Assembly (NCBI GenBank): GCA_035582835.1
Contig: JAYKAV010003060.1
Span: forward strand, 105,727-169,726
Direction: 5' to 3'
From: Phoebastria nigripes
Lineage: Eukaryota; Chordata; Aves; Procellariiformes; Diomedeidae
Length of the DNA: 64,000 bases
Positions 25,501 to 40,500 of this stretch are shown here, piece by piece (position 1 is the stretch's first letter; each line of letters begins with the position of its first letter). Position numbers and translations under genes: made by a program. Under the pieces are notes generated by a model that saw only the letters and a program-made list of their open reading frames with translations, ran no database searches and was not told the DNA's origin.

Positions 25501-28500
25501 GCATCCCAAGTACCGCAGGGAAGGAAGCCGAAGTAGAGCTGCAAGCTGGAGGTGGTTCCTGCAGCAGGTCCATACCAGCATGACTTCAATCTTTCTTTTG
25601 TGCCCCCTGCACCTTCCTGCCTTTAACTTGGTTACAAATATGCAGCTCCCTGATGCTGAAGTAGCTGGAGGTTATGAGGGAAGCCTTGCCTCGCTTTCAC
25701 TGTCCACTTTTCCTGTACATCATCGTTCACTGGAAAGCTGCCTTTAAGCTTTGGTTTCAAGCTGGAAGTTACCACTGTCTGTGTGCCTCTTGTTTGCAAT
25801 CAATCTTTGCTACTGTTGGAGGAAAAACTGGCCATCCCACAAAGCTACTTTATAAGAAAGAAAATGTTTGGTGCAGAGTAGTATCTTTTCTTTTGCTCTA
25901 ATGCCCTAGAAAGGTGATAGAAGCTGAAATGCTCCAAGTTGAACAGGAAAATTTTTTTCATCTCCCTTAAAAAGCTGTCCCATTCCTTTCCACCAAATGT
26001 TTGCTCTGATTTCATCTTTCCAGAACACTTTCCAATTTGTAAATTTTGTCAAGGATGTGTTCCCACAGAAAACTTCAGGGTAGACTTTTTTTTTTTTTTT
26101 TGAAAAGCAAAACTATTTCAATCAGCAACATTGTACTGAGAATTATCCACTACTTGGTCAATTGTTTGGCAATGAAATCACTCAGGAGTTGTTTTAGCCA
26201 GAGGGAAAATTGGAAAATTCCCCATTCTTGTGAGGTTCTTTTCCCTTTCCACCCCACCCCTTTTGCCAAATGATAGTCACTAACCGACCTACTTTGCAGC
26301 CAAAAAACCTCTCTGGGAAAACCTAGGAGCTGTGCCAAGTTAGCTGCAGCTGTCTCCTGTGAAGTGTAAATGAGTCCCTCTTACCTGTTTGGCATGCAAC
26401 CCAGCAGTAGCTAGAAAGCAAAAAGATTTTTTTTTTTTGGTGTCCTGTGATTACACCTCCAAGCAACTCAGTGTTTATGGCCTTGATAAACATCTACCCA
26501 AGATTTTCAGTCCTCAAGAACAGTTAGGCAGGAATGTAGGGGAAGGGAAGCTAAACAAAAAGATGTCTCTTTCTTCCTTCCCAAGAAAAAACGAGGGCTC
26601 GGGAGTCGGGAGGGATGACCGTAGTTGTAAAGGACGGGAGAGTTCAGCGTGTGAAGAACTCATCCTCTTAACACAGGCCTGGCCTGCCCAGGGGAGTTAA
26701 TGAGCAGTCCCCTTGCAGCCGCCTTCATGTGGGATTGTTCTCTGAATGCAGCTGGCCGACTTCAAAGCAAAACCGAGGGAACGCTCAGCCTCTCCCAAGA
26801 AAAAGCCACCCTTGATCATATTTACAGATGAGCAGGCAGCTTCAACAGAGAAAATGCCCTTTTGACTTCAGCTCCCTGTAAGTTCTGCTTTGTCTCAAGC
26901 ATGAGGACGGGAGCGCGGTGATGCCGAGGAGGGCGGCCCGTCAGCGCGAGTAGAAGCACTGCCTGGCTGGGCGCTGCACAGGCATAGCGTGTACCCTATA
27001 GAGCTGCAAAAAGGAAGCGAGTACCCTAAAGAAAGCAAGCACTGAACTGAGGACAGGCTTAAGAGGATGGCGCTCAGTCCAGCAGACTCGCTACACTTTT
27101 CTGTACGTGGGAGCTCTGTCCACGGGCTTTGGGTTAGAGCCAGGGTGCTGAAAAGATGGGTGCTTTGTCAGGGCTAGGAAGGGTAGGAGGGAGACCAATA
27201 TGAAAGGCTGGTGCCTGAAAGCCGGTAGGTCTCAGAGCCCACCGATTAAACAGCCCTGTTCTAGCCCACAAAATACCCCGTCATCCAAGAAACATGCACT
27301 TTTCAGGAACAAACTGTCAAGCTCTAACCGTTCCTCCGTGCCTGTCGCTTCTTCACAAACCTGACTTTACTTTTGCTGCAGGTTTTATACCAGCGATTCT
27401 CAGCCGTGTACCTTCTCAGCCACTTCAGAGAGATCCAGGCTCTGCAGCTTGCCTGCGAGTTCATCCAGAAGGCGCGACTGCTCCTCTTGTTTAGCCTTGA
27501 ACTGGGCCTCCTTCTCATTGATTAAGTCTTCCACTTCCTGCCGCNTTTGTGCTGACAGCTCCACGGCGCTATCAGGGTGAACAGTGGAGGCATTGACCCT
27601 CTCCTCTGCCTCCAGGGACATCTGGAAATACTTGGTGATACTATCCAAGGCTCCTGCAGAAATCAGATGGGGCTGCTCAGAAATCTGTTAAGTAACCCAA
27701 AGTAATTTATATTATGGAGGTTGGCAGATGACATATCAGGATTAGCGATACGAATATCAAGTTAAATGAAACTCTAGCCTTTGCAGCTATATTCGTTGCC
27801 ATTGCAAGGATGACAGCATTTGTCCTGTTGTGGAAAAAAAAAAATTCATTTTTTTGCTTGGTTGACAGCGTGTCAAGTTTGCTGGAGTAAAGTAAGCCTT
27901 TCTCTGACCCTAGTGACTGAATTCTGCTTGCCCTAATGGCAAAAAGAGATCCAGCCTTTTAGGTTTATAGGGCAACAAGCTGTTTTCTAAGGATTCACTT
28001 ATCCCATTGTTCTTGCTGCTTGCCCTGGGATGTCTGGCTTATGGAGTCACTGCTTGGAAACTAGTCAGAGCTTTCCTAAGAAACAACTGCTTGATGAAGG
28101 ATGCTGATTTATGGAACTGTTCGTTTTGGACAACTCCCAGAGAGGCCTTGAGCGGGTGTGAGGGACCCTGCGAGGGTGGCCACACTCTGCACCTCGGGGC
28201 AGCTTTCCTCTGCAGAATGCCACAAGTCGGGGACTCCCCCGTTCTACATCCTACTTGCCTCGCTCTGCGAAATCCCATGATCACAGGAAACAATCATCTC
28301 AGACTTTCTACAAAGCAGAAAACTTAAAAAAAAAAAAAAATTCCTTTGTTTCAAGTTGGAATGAAGTCAGCTTTCAAAATTTCCAAAGAATTTGGTGACA
28401 TTCCTCTTTCTCCAGCAAATTTTGATTCTTGGCTCATTTCAATGTGCCAATGGGCACGCAAGGCTTGAGTGGCTCGGAAAAACTGAGCCCTTACAGTGTG

Positions 28501-31500
28501 CTCTTAGTCACTAAGACCCAGGTAGTTTAACAGACTGGGGAGAGCAAGGGAGATGTCCAGGTGCATCTTGGAATCTGCCACACTTCCAGCTGTTGGGTCT
28601 CGTCTAAAATGTATTAAGAGCCTTTAAGACAACTCTGTGCCCCAAGAACTTGAGCCAGCTTTGCAATGTGCAGAGGGAGAGAGAGGGGGGGTGAGGGGGC
28701 AAAACAAAATTCCTGCTGCATCAGCAACTCTGCTAATGCACAGAAAGAAGCTGCCCTCCTAGGAACTGTGTGTTATTACACGTTAGAAGATTAACCTGGT
28801 ATTTAAAACCACGCACTAATTAAATCTTTGGCCACCCCACTGCTTTCTCCCCCTCCCTGCAACACTTACCCCGAACATCAGAGATCTTGATGAACTCTAG
28901 CTGTTCTGCAAGTTCTTTCACAACATGGTCTAGGCTTTTGGCATCTGTCTCCAGTGCGCTCAGGTCAGCGTCTGTGCTGTTGCTCTTCACTGCTAAGGCT
29001 GACAGGTTTTCTTCTATGTCGGCTATCTTAACTGTAACATCTGCTGTCAGCTTTCTGTAAAACAGAGGCACAGGACTCAACAGGGAGAGGAGGAAGGGTT
29101 GTAAGCCTCGGTGCTTCACTTCACTGAAGAGTGGCGGTTAGAGCCGTGCCGAGCTTCTCCCACAGCAGGACCTGTCCTCCCTTGGTGGAGCTGTAAGTGA
29201 TTTGTAACAACATGCCTACCTAGAGTACTGTTTTGTTTCCTTTATCATACAAAACTACTTTTTAATCTACAGCACGTTTATAAACTCAAAGCACCAAATT
29301 GCTCAGAAAACAGCTGCTTTGTGTAAGATTAACTGGAGGCAGATTCCAGAGGACTGGTGTAATGCTCTTGTATCATGGCAACTGCATAGGTCAGAGTTGA
29401 CTACTATGATCCATACATAATTTGCTTCCCATCCCACACAGCTACAAATGCAGTTTTGATTACTACGAGCTCATGGGACAGATTTGAACTTCAGGAAGGG
29501 GGCTGGGCAGGGGGGGAAGCCTTAGTTTTAATACAATGGATTCTTTTAACTCCTCTGTAAAGATCCCTCCTCACCAGCCGTTTCTCTAGGGCTATGAAGG
29601 AAAACCTCCCGCCCTCAGCATTCAGCATGGCCTCAGTGAGCCACAGAGCAGGCTTTAGCTAGTGGGATAACCCTAAAAGGAAAGGCAAGTGTATGTTACA
29701 CATCAGTGCTGCTGCGTAACAGAAGTGGGCCTAGGAAGCTATTCCCATCCATGGTGATCCCACCNATCCCAGTGTTTCCTCATTCTGAAAGAATCAGGCA
29801 GTATTTAAGCTCTGTGATCAAATTACAGCTCTCTCAATAGCCCAACAGCCTGCTGTTTTCCAGGAGTCCTTCAAAGCCCAGTACTACTTCTGTACAGCCA
29901 GATAGGAGCAAGAACAGATACATATATACATGTTAGGGAAAAGCAGCTCCTCAGCTGCTCTGACCTCCCTCGGTACACACAGAGCCCAAATGCAGCAGCA
30001 ACCCCCAGCTCTCCAGCTGGAGAGGGGGAGCTGCAGGGCACAAGCGTATCCCTAATTGAGACATTTGTGCTTTAATCCTTGCCCCTTTGCTTTGTGCAGT
30101 CCCCTTTACAACACACAAGCAAGCTCAAGCACACAGGGCTAGAAAGCATCTGTAATCCTACTTGATGTTAAACTGCCCCATCTCCAAAAGCACAAACTGC
30201 CAGCTTTTGTATGCTTAGCCCTAAAACAAAATACAAGGCTCCTACCCTGAGAGAAACGGAAACAATCCTTGTTATAAAGCTGGTGCTTCCCCACACACAC
30301 AGTCAGAGTGCAGAAAGGAGCCCAAGTTTCCAACTCATCAGCTACACACAGAAATCCAGGAATTTAATCTCTCGCCTCTTCATTCTTTCACATAATAGCA
30401 GTGTTTGTCCTTTGCCCCGGGGGAGCGCAAGGCAAGCGTGAGTGAGTGGCTCCGTGGTAATTAGCTGCCTGGTGCACAGTGAGAGCAGGACAACCCCTGC
30501 CCAGAGGATGGTAGCTGTGCTGCTCCTACCTTCCCCGGCCAGGTTTCTCGTGGGACGGATGCTTGCTGCCGGCGCTGAGCATGGCGAGGTGCTCCACCAG
30601 CTCTAGGAGCCGCAGCGTACCTCGCCCAGCTGGAGGATCGGAGCCAGGGTGTCCTCAGCTCAGCATGGGAGCATCAGTCACTCAAGTAAATCCCAGCTCA
30701 CTGGCACTCCCACTCCTTCCCACGCTAGACTTATCCATGTAACTGCGACTGTACTCACTCTGCTTCCTCGAAGAGACTCCCAATGTTCTTCAGGGGCTCG
30801 GCAGCTGGATTTTGAGCAATGATGGTTTTAATTTCACTGAGCTTCTCCTCCAGGGTGTTGAGCGTCTGCTGGTATGGGCCAGTGACTCCAGTGATTTTGA
30901 GGGCATTAGCCCTATCCAGGAACTGCTGGGTCCTGTTAGCCAGCTCACCGATGATCACATCCCAGAGGGCAAAGCACTGGTGGCATGGCACGCAGTCGGG
31001 GAAGAAGCCTGAGTAGCCCCGGGAGCACTTGTCACAGCGTGGCCCTTCCACCCCTTCGTTGCAGATGCACTGCCCGGTGGCGCGGTCGCATTGCGGGGTC
31101 TGGATGCCACGAGGGTTGCAATCACAAGCTGGAAGGAGAAAAAGGCATGCCTGAAGGCTACAGTGACGGAAATGACATCATTGACATTGGTAGGGAGGGG
31201 GGAAAAAAAAATTCAACCAGTTGTACTGGAATAGGGAAATGAGTATCGAAGTAGTCTGTGTCTAGATTATAACCAGCAAATTATGGATGTGTCTGCTTGG
31301 GTATGGGAGAACCAGGGCTAAGTGTGAAAGGGAAGAGAGACAAGGAGATAACTCTAGGGGAGACCAGGATTTGCATGTCTCAGAAACAGGCACAATAAGG
31401 GAGCAAGGATGGACACTTCTTGCAATGTTTGGATGGCAGTTGGATAGCAATTGAAGACAAAAATGCCAGTTTCACTCCTACGAAGAAGAGTAAGTAGAGT

Positions 31501-34500
31501 AAGGCTTTCCAGATGGGAAAAGAAACAACAGGCAGGCACATAGCAGAGGGGTTTAAGAGCAAAACATGAGTGAAATAGAAAAAGTGAACAAGGAACAACC
31601 ATTTACTGTCTCCTCCAGCACAGGAGTAGGGGTCAACTGGGGAATCCAGCAGCTCAAAAATCAATCACCCTCCCCTGCACCTCCCACAAACAGCACAATA
31701 AAAGGAGATAGTTGATTACACGGCACTTAACTAAGTGGTGGAGCTCCCTACCACAAGACACCATGGGTGCTAAAAGTTGAGGTGGCTTCAAAGAAGTACG
31801 TGACAAATTTATGGAATAACAGCCCTTGAGAGATCTTCTATGCAGAGGTACAGGGCCTGGCTCAGGATGTGCTCCTGCCACGGATGGTGGGAAAACATTC
31901 ACAACATGCATCAAGGAGCCTGGCACCGGGCTGATGTTTTCGGTATACAGAAAATGGGAAAAAATCAGGCAGTGAAAAGTAGACTAGAATGAAGAATGTG
32001 GTCATGGGCAGCCCCGTCAGAGGGAGAAGTCTTCTCCAACACGGGTGCTAACAACCAAGCGCCTACACACTGCTTGTCACCCTCAAGTGGGAATGAGGAT
32101 GATTAACAGATTTTTTTTTTTTTTTTTTTTTTAAATTATTTCACACTTTGAGCACCAACTCAGGAGTTAGTATTCACACCTTCCTGAAATGGACTTTCAT
32201 TCTTATTTTATTTTTGTAACTGTGAACACCTACCTATCTTTATATGCTAGTTAGGTAAGACCCAGGGGCTCCAGGTGGTTGCCAAACTGGAGTGATAAGG
32301 TTTGGGCAACACCCTTTATAAACAAGCTTTTAGAATAAAGATGCACTTCTTTGGCACTAACCTGCCATGAAGAGAAGTTAACTTACTGATGCACGGTCAT
32401 TTCTAAAAGCACAGACACACTTTGTACACAGTAACGCTAGCAGGAGAAGCGTTTCCATGCAGCAGGGCTGCCGCTTGATCTCTCCTCCTTAATTACCCAG
32501 GCAGCAGCAGAGGAAATTCCCAACCTGCAAAGCTTTTAATAAAGGGATGGCAGCAAAGAACAAAAAGAGAGGCCTTGAAAATAGGCAGGTCACCTACCTA
32601 CCATTGTGGCAGAGGACACCCGAAGCAGGTCAAGCACACATTCCTTCAACAGGAAAAGGACTGCGATACCTGATAAAAGCCTTCACTTACACATCCATTT
32701 ACCAGGCATCCTTGAAGGAGGTTAATGGCTCAAAAAGGTCCATAAATCAATTCACACACCCCAAGCACATGCCCCTTTGAAAAAAGGGCAAAACACAAAG
32801 CTGTTTTCAGGATTGTACATTGTTTGCTTCAGTGCCAAAACACAGTGGTGGTCTTCAGTTCAAAAATTACACAAAAAGAGCCTCAGCAGAACAAATCGCT
32901 CCTCAACAAAACAACTTTCTTGTACAATGTGAATATGATAGGCAAGAGACAAAAATAACTTCTGCTGCCTGTACAATTGAGCAAAATGGTCCTTTGTTCT
33001 TTGAATTATACCCTGACACAAGAGATTGTTTTTACTTTACATCGAAAGTGCTTAAGTAGTCAACTCGCTATGGAATACGTTCCCTGCAGGCAAACCGTCG
33101 AGTTCCTCTTTGAAGGAGGTCAGTTAACCCTTCTGTCAACTAGTAAGGCCCTCGGTATAATGATGAATTGTCCAAATTCCTCTGCAAAGAAAGAGGCTAA
33201 ATGGCATGTGGTTCTTCTCAAAGATCCTGAGATCTGATCAAGTTACATGAATACTTGCTGCTGGCAAATCAGATCACTATATTTACTTGTGGATTTAAAA
33301 AGCTTAAAGTGAAAAAAAAACCAAAACCCATGTTGGTAATTCTACTCCTGAATACCTGCATGTTCAGGAAAGGCAGATGACATGGCTTTAGTAGCATTTA
33401 CATGCTAATGTGGATTCCAAAATCTCTGGAGCCAGAAAATGCTGGGGAAGGGAAGGGGAGCATTTAAGTACTAACTANTTTGCAAAGTGAAAACCCAAAC
33501 TCCACGGCGGCTGTTGGGAGATGATAAAGAGCAAAGAAGTAATTTATTCTAAATACAGCACAACAGCTGGAAGAATCATCACATTTCTAGAATTCCACAA
33601 AACTTCCAAACTGAGCTTTGTGGGACCCACGAGAAAATTGTACAAGGCGGCTAGAAACATTACTGTGGGTTATTTATCCGGTTTAGGATTCTCTATCAAG
33701 CCCAGAAGCAGGCAATGCTGGCTCTGCATTATTTCAGTAGTGTGAATCCAACATATATAAAATGGCTTTCGAAAGGGCTAGTTTCACACTTGCTCTTTCT
33801 TTTCTTCATGATCTTCCAAAGTCATTAACCGTGCACACGGCCTCACCAGCTTTCAAACCAAAAGGTAAAACTGAAGATAATTTTATCTCTAAGTAAAATC
33901 ACGTAGTCTAAAGGAAAACAAGCAAAAGCCTCCCTCAGAACTGGAAGAAGAAGATTCCAGTAGATTTTATTTTCTTTCCATTTTGAAAATTTGGGAGGCA
34001 TTTCTACATGTTGGTGGTACGGTCTCTCTAGCTACAGCCCTCAGACAACTCCCTACTGTGGCACTGACTGAAACATTTTTTAAATTCCCACAAAAGCATC
34101 TCTGCGCCTTTTACAGCTCACATCCTGTGAGCAAACCTTTCATCTCACAAATGACACGTGCACGTGCATGCCAGTGTTTGGTTGCACGCAATCTTTTTTA
34201 GAGTCTAGATGACCTTAGCCAGGCGCTTCAGCCACAGTTGAAATCACCTCTGTTCCTCACTAGAGTCAGTCTCTGAGTGCTTCTAGGAGATGCTGGGTCC
34301 CAATTTCCAGACACTGCATTAATAACTAAATTTGGCCAGCCAGAAACCCATAGAAACTGCTCCTCTGCCCTCCAAGGCCATGTGGAACAGGACCTCCACT
34401 ATCTCCAGTGCCTTTAGTGGAGGAGTCCCGTATCCCACGCCCTGGCCACCACCAACTGGCTATTTCACACCCTGGCACGGAGCACATCCAAGGCCCTTGC

Positions 34501-37500
34501 AGAGAGCATCTTCCCTTTACAGCATGGTGGGGATCAAACCCTCAGCTGACTTCAGCTGTGATGACTTCTCAAGAGGAGGTAAGCAAGCCCGGGACAAGAC
34601 CATATAAAGCCTTCTAGGTAGTGAGGAGCGCCTTGAACACCGTGGGCCACAGGCAAATAGCTCAGCGCACAGGTTTCACTTCTTTGCCTCATCCAACGCC
34701 TGCTTACCAAGCACCCACTGGCATCAGTCTCTGTGGGATTTCAGGGCACAACTTTGTCCTAAAGTGACAAAAAGGAAGCTTTGTCCTAAAGGGACAAAAG
34801 CACAGTGACGGTGGCAGGATCCATGTGAAAGGAGGACCTCCTGGCTGGCGTGGACTGGAAAAGGCTAGCACAGGATTGGCAAACAGTTCATGGAAGAATA
34901 ACCGTGTGCCAAGTTACACATCCATCATTCATGACAGTGGGTGCATATCCACCAAAAGGATTAATGTGACATTTGATTATCACCACCAATGAACTGGGAT
35001 GTGAAAACAGGAGATGCCTTGATTCCCATCACCTGCTAGAAAGAGAGCAAACACCATGCCGCAATGAATCAGCACATCATGCCCAGCATCGTTTTTGGCC
35101 AAAGTAGCCCAGCATCACATCTAGCCACAGTGGAGTTCTTGCTCCTCTACCATCTCCTTCGTTAACGTCCAACTATTCCTATGGCCACCACGTGAGCCAA
35201 CTCCTATGCAGCCCCGTGCTAATGGTGCTCTCTGTGACAGAAGTTTTACTTCTGATGTACTCAAGCAGGCTAACGCAAACACAATCTTTAAAGTATACCT
35301 TGGCTCTGGAGATTTCGGCTCTAACCAGCACACTCATAAGTCTGATGTAACACTTGAGTAGCTATACCACATCTAATTTTAGCATATGCCTGGTTAATCT
35401 AATTTTTCCCAAGAAGAACAAGAAACATGCAGGCACATCTAGGGATGCAGAAGTGTTTCAGATATTATCCAGTAGCTAACGATGGCTTTATACTCCACCT
35501 AACACAGTATCTGTGGAACAGGGAAAGACATAAAGTCCTGTAAGCTCTTTTTAAATGCCTTACCTATGCTTAGGTGACTAGAAATTGGGAAAAGTGGTTC
35601 ATTTTGCACTGTAAAACCACACAGCTGCTGAGTTTACTCTGAGACATTTAGATGCCTTAACCAGCTTGGGTTGGAAATGGCCTTCAAGACAAATGGTTGA
35701 TTATTCTCCCTTCATACAGAGGGGTGGACCAAGGCCGGGGTGAAGGGCTGCAAGTTAACACAGACTGGGCTGCTTGCTTTGAAGATCAGTTAGACAGGGA
35801 TCAAATCTGTCCCTGGGTAAGCAGAGCAGGACACTGCAGTACCTCCCATGGAAAATATAGCGGAGGAAAAGAAGTTTTTTTAAATCATTAGTCAAAGATC
35901 TGAGGGTTTTCAAAGGAGCATTTACTAAGTTAAACAATAAGTTTCTGTTTTGAAATGTCATTTTGGAACTGGGTGTATTGTTTTCTTTAATTGAGTGTTT
36001 AATCCCATCAGACATTCTTCTGTGGCATACTCCGACTTACTTAAGCGAAATCACATTTTTGACAGGAAGATTTTCTAGCCAAATTCTTCAGTCAGGATCT
36101 GTTGATTAGCAACTTATCAGTATAAAAGATTGTAGCTGCATCTATTCACAAACGCATGTGCACATATGTGCACGCGCAGAGTATCCACGGGTAATTTTTT
36201 TTTACCACCTTGATCAATGCGTTTTAGTAATTTTTTTTTACTGATCTTAAAGATAAAAGTAACACTNATACATGTTTACTGAACGTAAACTTGTAGAAAC
36301 CTACGGGGAGAAATCCCAAAGAAGTAAATGACTAGCTCAAGTGGTTTGCTTCAAGCTCACAAGGATCTATGAACCACTTTATCTTTCACTTACTCTGACA
36401 GCTCTGCTACCTTTCCCTCTGATTTTAAATATTTAGAACTCACTTCCATTTGAGCTACTGTAATTTAATATGTGGCATATTTGCATATCACTAAATTTAA
36501 ACTAAGGTGTGTCAGAGCACTTGATACTACAGCCGAGATGATATAATGGATACTGAAAGGGCTCTATGAAGATCAGTCTCAGTGTTTAATGCCTTACTGT
36601 AAGATGCTAGGAACAAGCGGGTGTCATACATCATCTTACACAGAACAGAAATAATTTTTGCAGAAATATTTTCTTTACTACTTGAGATTGGGGATGGAGC
36701 GCATCAAATGTTTAACTCATCCGCAGCAAAAAAACAAAGGGTTTGTTCAAACATGGTTTCCTGGCATCGCTTCCCAGTGGTAGTGAGGCACTATGATGAT
36801 AAAACCATTCAGCAATTTGTAAGGTTGAAAGTTTTGCAGAGCTAGCAAATTTCTTCTGAATAATCAGCTATTGATTCAAATTACCCTGTAAGCATATTGC
36901 TAACTCCTCAGCATTGCGATTTTCAGCACGAGTGTTAAGATAAGATCCCAGCCTAGAATTACTAGAGTTGTGCTGCATTTTAACATGCTAGCAGACCTTG
37001 CCAAAAGGGCAATTTTCTGGAAACAATCAATATACATTACAATATTTTAAGACCACAGGTCAATTGCAATTATGAAACCCAAAGTGAAAATTATATTTTT
37101 TTTAGTGTAGAATTTGTCCGACTTCCTTTAGACACTTATCACAGAAGGAAAAGAAACATCTGCTAATCTTTCTCTCCGCACCATAAACACCTCCTATAAA
37201 AGCAGCCTACGTGACTAGTTTAAGACCCAGGTGTTAAATTAAGACTACGAAGCCTATTCTTAAATGGCAATGGGGTAATTTTCAGTGAACAGATGTTTTA
37301 GCACCAGGTACATAACAAAGACTAAAAACTGAGAAAAACAACTTTCTGCCAATGTCTGCAATGAGTATTTGATAAACATATGACTTTTTTTCATCTTAGT
37401 TCAATTAAATTCTGGTTTTTACAATAGCGCTTGATACTCCAGTCCAACACAGAAAAATATTGACACAGGCATGCTTCTTGTAAAGGGGATATAGCAATAC

Positions 37501-40500
37501 AACCGAACTGTCAATCTCATACAGTACCTTTTACTCACTGCACTCTGTTCTGTTTGTTCAATTTATTAAAACAGTAATGATAGTAAAATTGTCACCTCCT
37601 TTATATTATATGAAACACATAAACTTCAAATATCTACTGTGCAAGGGCATTGTTTGTGCTGCATCTGCAGCCACACCGTATCTCAGAGGCTTCCCGGGAG
37701 CCTGGAGCCTCCTGCCAGAAATGTGCTTTGCGGGCCGAAGTCTGTGCAGAGCTCAGCATGCCGAGTCCTGCGCCCTGGTTGCCAGGCTTTGGAAAAGCTC
37801 CAGCAGAATGCCTGGGAGACTTCAGTTTGATGAAATTTGTAATCCAATTATTTACTACCTTAGCAAGGATTTTTATGCACAGGCACACGTTCACGTGCAG
37901 GTTCGTGTAAAGCTGCATATAGCTCGTAGCTGAAGCAACAGCCAGAAGAATCCTGCAAAGGGGCTGGCACTGCCCCAAGCAGACGACGCTCACTGCACAG
38001 CTCCTGCTCACTGTAATCCTCATAGGGACCTGCATGAGGCCGAGAGAGATGCGCTGGGCTTTTCCCTATCCTCTACACCTCTCCTGTGCTTGTTTCAGGC
38101 ATTATGTTAAATTAAATGAGTAGCTGTTGTGCTTTTTTAAAGCATGGGGTAAGCAGTCTCCGAAGACCCAGTCCTAGAGACTCTCTGCAGTGTGTAATCC
38201 CCAACGGACATCTGTGGGTGGTGGGAGCGTACCCAGTACCAAGGGGTGAAGATGCTGCCCAAACGTAGGCACCCACCTTAGCCTGCCCCAGCAATCTGGT
38301 CCCAGTGTGATCTCGGGACGTGCAGAGAGGAGACATCGGATGATGCTTTCTCTCCACTGCAGGGAGCACAGACTGCAAATCAAAGCACCTGGACCAGGTG
38401 CAAAAACCTGCCTGCCCCAGCTTCTGCTTCACCATCTCCGATCTTACCAAGATTTCTAGAAAACAAGTCACAGGCAGCAGCTGGCAATGGTCACTGCCAT
38501 CGACGTGGATGGCAGGGAAGCATGCCCTGGAGTCTGGTTTCCAGCGGAGCGTGCTGGGACCCTGGGGCCACATCCACAGCTGCTGCGAGTGCCTGGGAAC
38601 CCGTCGGGGGCTGCAGCCCCCAGCCTGTCCTAGATTTTGTACATCTCCACATAGCTGTGTCCAGAAGTTATTTGCAGGCACTTGTGTTCACATGACCTCA
38701 CTTTTTTTTTTTTCACCAGTTAAAAACTTTGTAAAGGATGTCACAGCAACATGGGCAGTACAGTCCCCATTTCTCAGCAGGGGCTCGTGTCTATTGGTGC
38801 CAACAGCCTGAAGACCTCTTGTGAAGAGATCACACATTACTGTCCCTTCAGCGATGCACCCTGCAATTTCCAACCTTAAGCAGAAGCCACTTGCCCCGGC
38901 TGGTGGAGGATCCCACCCTGGAGTCGTCGGGACTGACGTCCACGCCTCTGCATGAGCTTGGTGCCTGCAGCGAAGACTGTCCATCCATACTCACACGGTT
39001 CAGAGCTCTCTCACCATTCCCCATCCAGATCGGTTTGTATTTTCTTCCTGAATGCGGCACAAATGTGGCCATTTTGGTTTGGGCCAGCACGAGCGTGCCA
39101 CCGAGGGCAGGTGGCAAACGCCATGGCCAGGAGTCCCCCTGCAGCTGGAGCTGACATCTTTGTGACGAATCCCCATCTCAGTTCCAGCTTCACCTTGGCC
39201 ACAGGCCAAATTTAAGTTATTTTCCAGGGGCATTGCTCTGTAACTCCTTAAATGGCACAGTTTTCCAGTTTGCCTGCAAACCGTTTACCACTGAGAGCTG
39301 CTACCTGCCCACGCAGCAGCTGCACGTCTGCCAGCCTGAACATCGCTCCTCCGCTCGCCGGGACTAAATAAGGGCTGAGAAGTCACTTCTCTCTCTGCCG
39401 AGGAAGGATGGGAGACAGGGCGGGAGGCATTGACACCACCATGCCGGGGACACTCGGCAGCACCGTGGGGCTGGATGCACTCCACGAGCGAGCGCATGCT
39501 TGGAGCCCATCCAGGGCATTGTGCCACAGGCTGCCGCGGCTCAGCCCTGGGCACCAGCTCTTCCCACAGAAACCTCCTTGGATGCAATCCTGAAGGAAAA
39601 TCTGCATTTCCACCTGAGTGAGTCTCCCATGTCATTTGGGGGCAGAAGGGGCAGCGGGTTGGAAGGAGAGCGTAGAGCTTGCATGGTAAAAACAGGCTCT
39701 GAAGAATATATCCTCTCTTTACTTCAGAAACAAAAGTAAAACCTTAAAAAGCAGGTTTTTACACGCTCAAAAGGCAGCAGAAACTCCATGAGAGGCCAGA
39801 AATGCTGGTACAGGGCAAAATCTTGCTGATAAGGTATGCAGATGGACTCCATCAATAAACCCTGATGGAGACAGCCGATACCAAGAGACAATCCCTGCCC
39901 CGGAGCCGGCAGGGTCAGCGCCCCTCACCACGCCAGAACACACACAGCCTCCCCGAGACACCCAATATGTACTCAGGAACCAGGACAATTCCCCAGTCCT
40001 TTTATCTGCTGCATNAACCAAGTAGCTGTGACCTGCCTATCTGGTTAGATAATGGGCTCTAAGGTATCTCTATTGTAAGGGATTTATTAAAGACCACAGC
40101 AAGCACATTCCTCCCTGCAGGAAAAAATACCTTAATCTACTGCAAACCCTCCTGGCAAAGGCTCCTATTTGAACAGATCAGAGATACAAGTTTGTTCTGG
40201 TCTGGACAGCGTTTGAAGTTTCTTTTCCAGCTAATGAACAGACTTGTTTATAATGAAAGGACAGAGAGCATCCAGTTTTCTAAACAAGCGACTTCATGGC
40301 GCTCTGTTTTGCAGCATGTAGCTATGGCTAACCCGCTGCACGGTCTCTGCTCGATCCTTTATTTCCATCTGAAATATAAGGAAAGTCTCCTACTAAATCA
40401 AAAACCTTATTTCTTCAGCACCAGCCTCCCTAACAAGACAGAAGAGGAGACAGGTCTTCCACTACATACAAACGAGGGGCAAGTTTCCAGACCAATTCTC

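Noticed and set aside
35660..35705. Possible antisense CR1 tail ('gggttggaaatggccttcaag')
   Set aside because: The match is limited to about 25 bases with no flanking CR1 sequence; too short to call.
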